In this document: piece by piece, positions 33,402 to 43,037 of the stretch
Layout: every line of letters begins with the position of its first letter
How positions within the stretch are numbered: position 1 is the first letter of the stretch
Assembly: GCA_025667525.1 (NCBI GenBank)
Contig: CM046875.1
Location: 206,456,271-206,520,270 of the forward strand
DNA from: Glebionis coronaria
Taxonomy: Eukaryota; Streptophyta; Magnoliopsida; Asterales; Asteraceae
Direction of reading: 5' to 3'
DNA length: 64,000 nt
The notes under the pieces: model-generated
What the model was told of the DNA's origin: nothing
The model's database searches: none
Seen by the model: only the letters and a program-made list of their open reading frames with translations
Program-made: the position numbers and the translations under genes

Positions 33402-35084
33402 ATGCGTACCCGTTCAAGAAGGAGGAAATCCATTCAAACCGCTACTATTGAACCTCCTATTGTAGAGCCTCCCGTTATCAACACAATGGATAACCCACCA
33501 ATGATCGAGCTCTTGCAATCACACGTTCAAGGCAACGATGATGCGATTGTGGTGCCGGCTATTGACGCCAACAACTTCGAGCTCAAATCTGAGTTTATTC
33601 AAATGGTTTCCGCAACACCTTTTCTGGGCCGTACTCATGATGATCCTCACGATCATATCAATAGGTTCGTACACTTATCAAATACTGTAAAATACAATGG
33701 GGTTTCACAAGAGGCAATTCGTTTGCTCCTCTTTCCTTTCTCCCTCGAGGGACAAGCCCGGACTTGGCTTGATAAGGAACCACCCTAGAGTATTACTACA
33801 TGGACGGACCTTAAGACAAAGTTCATAAACTATTTCTTTTCACCATCACGTACTACTGCTTTGCGAAATGACATCATTAATATTGAGCAAAAGTACGATG
33901 AGACGTTTAGTGAATCTTGGGATCGTTTTAAGGAACTTTTAAGAAAGTGTTCACAACACGGTTTTACGACGGTACATCAAATTAATATTTTTTACAATGG
34001 ATTAACTTTGAATGACCAAGATTCACTAAATAGTGCCTCGGGGGGTAATATTCTTGTGAAAACTATGAATGAGGCTTGGGCAATTATTGAGAACAAAGTC
34101 CAAACCAAGAGTGTTAGGGCGACTATGGCTAGTGCTAGTTCTAGTGAGACCGACAAGAAAATTGACGCACTTACTACACTCATGACAGATTTTGTTTTAC
34201 AAGTTAAGAACAATGTTAAAGTTAATGCCTTGAGTGAGTCATGTGAAATTTGTGGGGGATCACATTCATACTTAAATTATGATAAGGTTCATGACCCCTC
34301 TCAACAAGAAGTGTATGCTTATAACAATAATGAGAGGGTGTATTTTAAACCTAATGTGGATGCTAATAATCTTTCTTATAGATCTACTAATTATTTGGCT
34401 CCTCCCGGTTTTCAACCCCATGCTAGACCCCCTCCTCAATTGACCAATGCCCAATACCCACCAAGGAACCAAGGCCAACAAAGGAATAATTACCAAGGGA
34501 ATTCGTCCAACAATCAAAGGTATTTTAATTCAAACCAAGGGAATTTCAATGGTCAAAATCAAGGGAATTTTAATCGGCCAAACCAAGGGTTTCAAAATAA
34601 CAACTTTAATCAAGGTTTTCATAATAACAATGGTTTTCAACAACAAGTTCAAAACCAAGATTTTAATAACTAAGGGTATAATCAAATAAACATGCAAAAT
34701 CCTATGGACTTGGTTCTACAAAAGTTGACTGAACATGAGCGAACAATGAAATCGCTGCATGAATCGACCAGAGAGATACAAGAATCAACCGATAGGAAAA
34801 TTATGCAAATGATTCAAACCCTTCTTCCCCAAGGTGTCCCCCTTCTAACATCGTGACAAATCCTAGGGCCAACGTTAATGCCATCACCACTAGGAGCGGT
34901 AAGACCATCGTAGAACCTTCTTATTCCCCAACTAATCAAGGACCCGACATTCCTTCTACTTCTACCTATCGTCCTTCACCTTCTACTTGTTACATACCAC
35001 TCGTTATGCCTTCGCCTATACCTTATGTTCCACCTATACCTCAAGTTTATACCACACCTTCGGTTCCAAAACCGGTTCTCTCAT
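33402..35084 (+). pseudogene. gag: Element C gag and linker, truncated
   Basis: Start ATGCGTACCCG after TTTTATAG. Gag core as in A and B (ELLQSHVQGN, DDPHDHINRF, SLEGQARTWL). Stop at 33786, frame then open to TAA at 34671; the segment 34400-34670 is a Gln/Asn/Gly-rich repeat region. A zinc-knuckle remnant CEICGGSHSYLNY has lost its last Cys. After a frameshift near 34845 the linker (NAITTRSG, then Pro/Ser/Thr-rich) runs to about 35080, where it joins sequence matching the last codons of A pol (about 9090), removing roughly 4 kb of pol. Confidence 0.88.
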
Positions 35085-35407
35085 GAGATGATTCCATCCC
35101 TCACCACGTTTCCCTTGAATTAGTTCTGGGTCGAGTCAGGCTCGTGACTCGGTTAACAAAAACATGTTCTTCTCGGGAGGCAACCTGATGATCTATCCTT
35201 TACCTGTTTTCATAATAAGTGTAGGGGGAGCCACATAGGTGTTTGTTGTCTTGTTTCTTATGATGTGCAGGGATTAAAGCTTTCTAAGATCCACTTTTGA
35301 TGATATTTGACGACCCGTGATCCCGTGTACCCGTCTTCCCGGTTCTATCCTAAACACTTTTGTGATTCAATATTTCATATCTTATATGTTGACATTGAAA
35401 TCACTAT
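35085..35407 (+). other. Remnant of C pol end and 3' region
   Basis: Matches the end of A/B pol (IPSL) and the first 300 bp of their 3' region, including stem-loop 1 (35132-35151) and one AAGTGTAGGGGGA tract near 35218. The second stem-loop has lost pairing. Ends at the F insertion. Confidence 0.85.
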
Positions 35408-35953
35408 TGTAAAACCCGCATGCTTCTACCATGAATAGTACCCTTAAGATCATACGTACTAGATTAAAACTTTCCTATTATAGCATGATTATGATTACGT
35501 GTTAGGATTTTACGTATTACTTACGTGTTAGAACACGATAAGTATTTACTACGCACGAGCACACAATAATTATTTGACAATAGTTAATCACGAACATGCG
35601 ATCATGAAATCATGAACGTAATTAAATCACAAACTATTATTAATACGTATATATATTTATTACGAGCGTAAATAAATATATTAGGTCACGGTAATTACTT
35701 AACGAGAACACATTAAACGCGAACACAAATAAACATGAACGAACAATTAAACATCGAGACACGAAAAACGGTACGGGTGCCCCATGTGGGGCCCCCTACC
35801 GCGACAACAAGGAAGAGATGGGCCAAGCCCATCTCAAAATTCACTAAAGAAGGGTAAAGGGAAAAGTTACTACTCATTTTTCACTTTACAGAAGATTTTT
35901 ACGAAAACCTAAAAAGTTCTTCCTTTTCCTTCTTTTTCTTTTTGGCCGCCACA

Positions 35954-35959
35954 TATAAA
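35954..35959 (+). promoter_or_regulatory. Candidate TATA box of F LTR
   Basis: TATAAA about 545 bp into the LTR, followed by a short inverted repeat and T-rich sequence. Single copy visible, so no comparison is possible. Confidence 0.45.
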
Positions 35960-36811
35960 CACACCAAGGGGGTGTTTATTTGATTTTTGATCTTGGATTT
36001 GGTGCAAGTGTTCGTGTTTGTTCATCCTTGTTTAGATCCACGCATTCGGTAAATTCTTTTAACCCTTTTCTTTTTGATTTGATCTATTAAATAATTAAGA
36101 ACATGATGTGTTTTTTTAAAAACCTAATTAAAACATAGATCTAACATGAAAATGGCTTTTGGAGAAATCAAAAAGGATGGTTTAGGGGTGTTTTGTTTTG
36201 GCCGGCGCCTAAACCGAACCCCAAGGGGGCCTCGGTTTGGCTACTCGACCACCACCGAGACCATATGGTCCCGGTTGGTTGGTGTGGGTCCCACGGCAGC
36301 AGCAAGACAAGGGGAACCCCGAAGTGGTTCGGGGTATGGTGTCGATTTCATGTCCGGTTCATGGTTCTTAGTCAAGATCCGGTTCACGGTGTATGTTAAG
36401 ATTATTATTTTTATAATCATATGTTAAAATTAAATTAATAATCTTGACATGATTAATTTAATAACATGACTTAGGTTATATTAATTAATAAAATCATGAA
36501 ATTATTAACCTAAGTATTTTATATTTTTAGACTTATAATTAATTAATTATTTTAAAACCATGGTTATAATAAATTAATTAACATGACTTAGGTTATATTA
36601 TTAATAAATAATAATACATGTTTTAACCTAAGTATTTAACTTTTTTTAATTAAAAACATGATATACTTTAATTAAATATTTTAACCTATAGTTTATTTTA
36701 ATTACATGAAATAATTAATAAACTATACATTATATCATATGACTTAGAAAATAATCATGAAAACACTTAGGCTTATATACTTAGCTTATTTAACCAGATT
36801 ATATCTGATTA

Positions 36812-37236
36812 TGGAAACTTTCTATTTTTAGAAACTTATTTAAATAAGGCAGCTAATCTATTTATGGAAACTTTCTATTTTTAGAAACTTATTTATTTCA
36901 GGCAGCTAATCTATTTATAGAAACTTATTTAATTAAGGCAGCTAATCTCTTTATGGAAACTTTCTATTTTTAGAAACTTATTTATTTCAGGAAGCTAATC
37001 TATTTATGGAAACTTATTTAATTAAGGCAGCTGATCTATTTATGGAAACTTTCTATTTTTAGAAACTTATCTATTTTAAGCAGTAAATAAATTTTTGAAA
37101 AATTTCTATTTTTAGAAACTTTCTATTTTTGGAAACTTCTATTTTTGGAAACTTTCTATTTTTGGAAACTTTCTATTTTTGGTAACTTTCTATTTTTGGA
37201 AACTTTCTATTAGGAAACCTGCTATTTTTGGAAAGT
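36812..37236 (+). repeat. Minisatellite in the F LTR
   Basis: Two stages: longer units combining GGAAACTTTCTATTTTTAG with a TTATTTAATTAAGGCAGCTA-like half (about 36812-37085), then a run of 17 bp AAACTTTCTATTTTTGG units (about 37101-37215). Confidence 0.88.
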
Positions 37237-38481
37237 TACTTATTATTACACAATAAGTATAATAATACATGAAATACCATAAATACTTAATCAGAATAAA
37301 CAAAATATAATATAAACACAGTTTAAGGCTTAAAACAGTAAAACATGATAAGAACATATAAAATATGCTAAGACATGACATAAAATCAGTTACGTATTAG
37401 TAAGTAGACACTTATTCATGTATGTATTTATGTAGCATTAGTGATAGGGAAGTAGGATTCCTCTCAGTTCGTCTTCTTCGTTCACTGGACATAAGGTACG
37501 GATTCCCGTTCTTTCAGTATGGACATTCTTTCCTTATTAGGATTCCCCGTATGCAGCCAAATGTTTTTCTGTAGTATAAGTTATGTGTTTGATTTGCTTA
37601 TGTTTAATTTAGAATACCTATAGCCATATACATGCATGACCAGTTTCACCTAGTTATGGAGGTACCATAACCATGACATTAGAGGCACTGATGTTATGAC
37701 TTCACCACGGCGGAGTGATTGCTCGTGGCGTCCCTTCAGCTTTTGGCCATTTATTTATATTTATCATGTGGGGCGTATGGGTGCATCCTAGTTAAATGTT
37801 TTCAGTCAGGATTTCATGGTGAATGTGGTGTGTGCCTTGCATCCTTCACAAGGAGCTGATCCCTCCTACCCAAACCAGTATATTAAATTAGAGGGAGCCC
37901 CTCTAATTTGCATGATGAGGTCACCCCTCCAAGTATTCATGCACGGTGGATTTTCATGACCTATATTGGCTAATGGTAAAATATGATAAACAGTTTTTAC
38001 AAGATAAACATAAGGCTTTTCAAACTATAAAACCAGTTTTATCAAGACTTAACCAGGTTACTCGGGACTTAGTTTCTTCCGTTGTTATATGTTATATGCT
38101 TATCCTATTCATGCTTTATTGTACATCCGTGCACTTAGCGTATTGCTCAGCCGTTTTCCTTTTCTATGTTCCCAAAACGGCAGGTACTCAGGGACGCTCG
38201 TAGACTTTAAGCGTACGTGCATATGGACTGGAAGCTTTCTAGCCTTTCTTTACTTTATGCATTACCTTTCTTTTGATACATTTTCTATGGACAATGTTTA
38301 GTCCTTTCCTTTACTATACTTATGTTTGTGTGTGATGAGCTTTACTTTTGGACTACCGATGTTTGATTCTGGTATTTTCCTTTTATGGTCATGTAATGCT
38401 TAGACATTTTTCCTTGTATGCTTTGATGGCACGCCACAATATGTGTGACATTTCCATTATCAAAATGGTGTGTTACAATTA

Positions 38482-38494
38482 TGGTATCAGAGCC
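38482..38494 (+). other. Primer-binding site of F (initiator tRNA-Met)
   Basis: TGGTATCAGAGCC, a perfect match to the usual tRNAi-Met complement. Confidence 0.9.
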
Positions 38495-38928
38495 AAGGCT
38501 TCGACCTGTAGGCTCTCAAAATATGACCTGTGATCAGTGGGTAGTCACTATGGTCTTCCTAGAACTGACAGTTGTTTTCATGCACTCATCATTTTTATGC
38601 ATACATATATATGTCATTGTCACAGATTTATGACTAAGTAATGGTTGGTACAGGACTGGCCCTATTTAGTCGCATGTGTTTTATCGAAACTTTTATATTT
38701 AGGACCGACCCATAGGCGTCCCCTCGCCATGTCTTTTGTTTTGAGTGAACTGACCATAGGCGTTCATTCTCGAGCATAAAAAAGTTTTCATAAAACTGCA
38801 TCATGCATTCATACACAAAATTTTCTTGCATAAAATTTTTCTCTTGAAATTTTGGTATAATTTTTTTTCATGTATATATATTTTATGTTTTGATCTGTTT
38901 AATCATATGTTTTATGTTATACTGTCAG
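38495..38928 (+). other. 5' leader of F
   Basis: About 430 nt between primer site and gag; no ORF or clear element seen. Confidence 0.6.
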
Positions 38929-39618
38929 ATGGTTCTCACACGCGAATAGGAACAGCTCAATGCTGCAATTCAAGCAGCTATGCAAGCTTTGCTTCCTCAA
39001 CTGAGGAACGACATCAGGGCTGAAGTTCAAGCTGCCAACAATCAGCAGCATAATATGGCTGGAGAGATTCAACAAGCTCCGCCCTCGAGCTTTTGAGAAG
39101 ACAGATAGCCCTAGTGATGCTGAAAGCTGGTTGGCTCACATCGAGAAGATTTTTAATGCTATGGGTTGTGACCCCGCATACAAGGCGAGGTTGGCATGCT
39201 ATCGGTTCGAAGGCGATGCGCTAAATTGGTGGTTAGGATTGATGCAGTCTGAGGGTGGTGACGAGTGGGTTGCTGGTTTGACTTAGGCTCAGTTCAAGGA
39301 CAGGGTGATGGAGAAGTTCTTTCCCAAGGCTGAGTAGGAAAAGCTCAAGAGAGAGTACCATGGGATCCGACAGAGTGCTGGAGAGAATAGCAACGAGTTT
39401 ATGCAGCGCTTTCTTCGCTTAGCTGGTTTCCTTGGTGCGGCAGCAGGTACTCCTGAAGAGCAGGCACACCACTTTAGGTGGGCTCTTCGCACATCGGTCG
39501 CAAACAATCTGGTGTGTGCTACGTTCAACACTATAGCACAAGTGGCCGATGTATCACATAAACTGGAAATGCTGCAGGAGAGAGATGAGTTCGGGGAAGC
39601 TGAGAGACCGGACAAGAG

Positions 39619-39701
39619 GTAAACATTCGTATTCAAGCGGTGATCAATCCGTATTCTTTCCATATATGTAAGTTATTCATCTCTTTAAATGTATATTCCA
39701 G
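39619..39701 (+). other. Intron-like interruption 1 in F gag
   Basis: 83 nt, GTAAAC donor, T-rich, TATTCCAG acceptor. Skipping it keeps the frame from ERPDK into the Gln-rich tail (TGDRSQPAT), with one TAG at 39703-39705. Confidence 0.6.
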
Positions 39702-39851
39702 GTAGAAAACTGGGGACCGGTCTCAGCCGGCTACTCAGCAGCAGCCTCATCAGCCCAAGGGAAACGGTCAGACTAACGACCGTTCTGCTACGGATCAGTG
39801 TGGCGGTAATGATAATTACCTCTACAACGCTGGACACTCCAACAGCAGCAG

Positions 39852-39912
39852 GTCCTAATACTTACGCATTTCCTTATGATTTCATGTTATAACTCATATT
39901 CTGACACTTTAG
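39852..39912 (+). other. Intron-like interruption 2 in F gag
   Basis: 61 nt, GTCCTA donor, CTGACACTTTAG acceptor. Skipping it keeps the frame from HSNSS to KTSTRNHGNG. Confidence 0.5.
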
Positions 39913-39992
39913 CAAAACTTCTACCAGGAACCATGGAAACGGTAGGGACCAGAACCAGAGAGGTTCACAGCCTAGCCATCTAACTATCACTG

Positions 39993-40065
39993 GTATTCAA
40001 TATTACGATTATCCGCATTGTCCTTTGTACCCTATTATCATGTCTTATGTAAATTGTTTTATCAG
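39993..40065 (+). other. Intron-like interruption 3 in F gag
   Basis: 73 nt, GTATTC donor, TTGTTTTATCAG acceptor. Skipping it joins PSHLTITG to SQPVRAPAGG and leads in frame into the zinc knuckle. Confidence 0.55.
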
Positions 40066-41485
40066 GTTCCCAGCCAGTGAGAGCACCTGCTGGAGGATTT
40101 ACTCATCCTCTTTTCTCTACTTGCCACCGTAGGCACCCAGGGCCATGTCGCCGTAACACTGACGCATGCTTCAAGTGTGGTCTTCCTGGCCATATCATGA
40201 AGGATTGCCGTAAGGGCGATATGGAGGGTACATCGGGACATGCTGATTCCAAGTCGCCTCCTACCACCGGGCGTGTCTACAAGACATCTCGAGACCAGGC
40301 CAACAAGTCTACAGGTACCATCACTGGAATCTTGTATATGTATGGTCAAGCTGCATGTGTTCTTTTCGATACGGGTTCTACTCACTCGGTTATTTCTACT
40401 GCTTATGCTAAGAACATTAGGATGCTCCCCATGCCACTAGAGAATAGGCTTACTATTTCCACGCCTTTGAGGGACTCTGTATTAATCACCCATGAATACA
40501 AGAGTCTTCCCCTAGAATTTGACGATAAGGTTCGACCTGTTGAGGCACTTCCGCTGGACATGAATGACTTCGACATGATTTTGGGCATGGATTGGATATC
40601 CAAGCATCATGCTACCATAGACTACCATTCATATCGAGCTATCTTCGGTGATGTTAATGCACCAGAGTACATTCATAACGGGTTCATACCCGGACGGTCT
40701 GTACAAATCATATCTACCCTGCAAGCGCGTGCACTACTGTCACATGGCTACGAGGGTTATCTAGCTACGGTTCACGACATGGATGCTCAATCCCCATCAA
40801 TTCAGGATCAACCTATAGTGTTGGAATTCCAAGATGTTTTTCCAGCAGAACTTCCGGGCATACCACCTGCACGAGAAGTGGAATTCAATATCGAGCTTAT
40901 TCCAGGAGCTGAACCGATCTCCAAGGCTCCTTATCGCATGGTTCCCATAGAGTTGAAGGAGCTGAAGGATCAACTGCAAGAACTTTTTGAATGAGGTTTC
41001 ATTCGACCGAGCGCATCTCCATGGGGGGCACCGGTCTTGTTTGTTAAGAAGAAGGACGGCAGTATGCGTGTTTGCATAGACTATCGCGAGCTCAACAAGA
41101 TTACTATCCAGAATAGATATCCACTGCCACGTATTGACGATCTGTTTGACCAACTCCAAGGGTCCAAACACTTCTCCAAGGTTGATCTTAGGTCAGGCTA
41201 TCATCAGCTACAGGTCAAGGAGCAGGATATCGCTAAGACTGCTTTTCGTACCCGCTATGGCCACTACGAGTTTGTAGTTATGCCATTCGGCCTGACAAAT
41301 GCTCCAACAGTGTTCATGGACTTGATGAACATAATCTTCCATGAATTTCTGGACAAGTTCGTCATTGTCTTCATCGCTGACATCCTGATTTTCTCAAAGT
41401 CCAAGGAGGAACACGAAGACCATCTTCGTACAGTACTACAGATTCTTCGCTAGAAGCAACTGTATGCTAAATTCTCCAAGTGTGA

Positions 41486-41490
41486 GTTCT
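41486..41490. repeat. Target-site duplication of element E (GTTCT), left copy
   Basis: Repeated at 51486-51490. Removing E and one copy restores F pol across the site. Confidence 0.97.
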
Positions 41491-41956
41491 TGTTAAGTCT
41501 ACTAGATGTAGATCTTGAAGCCTGTCAGGAACGGTGAATGACTTCTGTAATCACAAGTCAATCCACAGAGAGACTCTATACACAATATGAATGCAGAATA
41601 CAAATATAATAAAGAAGAACAGAATAACTATAAAGACTTGATCCTTTCTAAGGATTTCTAATATTGATAATGACTAGAACTGTGTTTAAATGAAGGTGTG
41701 TCTAACCCTTCTGCCTAAGGTTCCTTTTATACTACAAGGAAACCCTAATACAGCATTAAACAAAACGTGTAAAACTGATATGCATATCCTTTCCTAACAT
41801 ATCTCATAAATATCCTAACAGAATAATAAATAAATACTAAAGTTTGACTTTGACCAGGACCAGGAGCACGACTTGCTCCTACTACTACTAGGACCAAGAG
41901 GAACTACATACCTCCTAGTCTACCTATTACATTTAACTATTACAATGGTCCTAACA
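41491..41956 (-). repeat. 3' LTR of element E
   Basis: 466 bp; on the minus strand it runs from TGTTAGGACC to CTTAACA. Seven mismatches to 51020-51485. Confidence 0.95.
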
Positions 41957-41973
41957 ATCCTCCCCTAAACTTT
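41957..41973 (-). other. Polypurine tract of E
   Basis: Minus strand AAGTTTAGGGGAGGATT next to the 3' LTR. Confidence 0.85.
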
Positions 41974-42149
41974 AATTTGACCTGTTGAGTTCAAGTTTCC
42001 TGGAAAACGTGCAATAAAGCTCGAGGATTGAACCAGCAAAAGTAATAGCAGCCTCAGCAAGATAAGAAACAGAAGAACCGCCGCAACATGAAATACTAGA
42101 AGCTTCTCCAAAGCTTGAAACAAATCAGCATCATGTTGAATCTTTACAG

Positions 42150-42660
42150 CAACATGAGCAGATTTGATGAGCCTTTACCAAGTAGCTACTCGCTCTTGGG
42201 CTAGCCAGTCTTTCTGGTGGAATAAGCATCACCCTGGGAGACTAGAACCCAGCCCAACTCTTAGAACGTGAATCAATGGTGAGTGGGAGTACCCTGATGA
42301 TTTTAGGCAAACCATCACAGCCGTCAACGGATTTGATATGTCTTTACCAGAAGCCGTACCCCTCAGGACTCGCCAACTCTCAGCAATGAAGCATCGGTGA
42401 GTTGAAAACCCTATAGCTTTAAGCAAGCTATTTCAGCTATCAACGGATTTGATAAAATCTTTACCAAGAGCCGTACCCCCTTGGATTAGCCACTTTTCAG
42501 TCTAGGACCATGGCAAGTGAAAACCATCCAGTTTTGGGTAACCTGGCAACCATCAACGGATTTGAGAATCGCACCAGGAGCCGTACCCTCAAGGTGAATC
42601 AACTCTTTCTTGTCGATTAGACATGGTGAGTTGAGAACCATTTGTTGTGAGGACCAAGTT
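42150..42660 (-). repeat. Tandem array of about 115 bp units in the E 3' UTR
   Basis: At least three clear units anchored on AACGGATTTGA at 42326, 42442 and 42555 (spacing 116 and 113 bp) and a more diverged first one starting near 42156. Each has a GCCGTACC-like block and an internal inverted repeat (CAACTC/GAGTTG or CACTT/AAGTG). The rest of the 3' UTR, up to 43037, shows no gene. Confidence 0.8.
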
Positions 42661-43037
42661 CATAGTTTGAATCAGCAAATGGTATCATATTCACAAGTGT
42701 AAAATCTATGATGTGTTAAAGTATAAGCAGATATTATATAAAAAGTATAAATTTTTAAACTTTTTTTCTTATTATTTTTTTCATTTTTTTTTAGAACTAT
42801 AAAGAATGAAATTCACCAATCACTTTACATATTGGTAAAAAGAATGATAATATGAACAAATGATCAAAAACACAAAACATGAACACTTACAAACCAACCA
42901 AATCAGAGACCAGAAGCAGCCTTCTTATCTGCTTTCAAACGAGCTTGGATTCCTTTCACCAACGCAGTTGCCATAGAGGACTCATTCCCTGATGGAGCAT
43001 TTGAAATCTGCAAGTGACAAGCCAACATAGCCTCCAT

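Larger units (their letters stand above)
31266..35407 (+). mobile_element. Element C: Athila relative with pol deleted
   Basis: 5' LTR, primer site, gag and a stub of the 3' region are present; retropepsin, RT, RNase H and integrase are gone. Interrupted at 35407 by element F (left target duplication ACTAT, 35403-35407), so its right end lies outside the window. Inserted in the D extra ORF. Terminal sequence TAATA/TATTA replaces the TGATA/TATCA of A and B. Confidence 0.88.
35408..38477 (+). repeat. 5' LTR of element F
   Basis: 3070 bp, long as is usual for Tekay-type elements. Begins TGTAAAACCC, ends TTACA four bases before the primer site. TATAAA at 35954-35959 is followed by ACACC/GGTGT pairing near 35961. 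Contains an AT-rich minisatellite at 36812-37236. No gene seen in it; the ORFs at 36146-36427 and 37946-38301 look fortuitous. Confidence 0.88.
38929..41490 (+). pseudogene. gag-pol: Element F gag-pol, left part (Gag, protease, RT)
   Basis: Start ATG at 38929 (MVLTRE), stopped by TAG at 38947. After a frameshift near 39080 the Gag core is clear (SWLAHIEKIF, CYRFEGDALNWW, ENSNEFMQRFLRLAGF) with further stops near 39284 and 39336. Three GT-AG interruptions follow (39619, 39852, 39993); skipping them keeps one frame through a Gln/Asn-rich tail to the zinc knuckle CFKCGLPGHIMKDC (about 40169). Retropepsin LFDTGSTHSVIS is near 40363. RT has [28 protein letters not shown] and, at 41370-41381, FIAD in place of FIDD. 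Stops at 40992 and 41451. Split at 41490 by E within KCEFWL. Confidence 0.9.

Noticed and set aside
36146..36427. Short ORFs in the F LTR, including 37946-38301
   Set aside because: No homology to anything recognised, single copy, inside a long LTR.
41383..41390. A CGCTGACA octamer in F
   Set aside because: Single occurrence created within the RT catalytic box; not part of a phased cluster.
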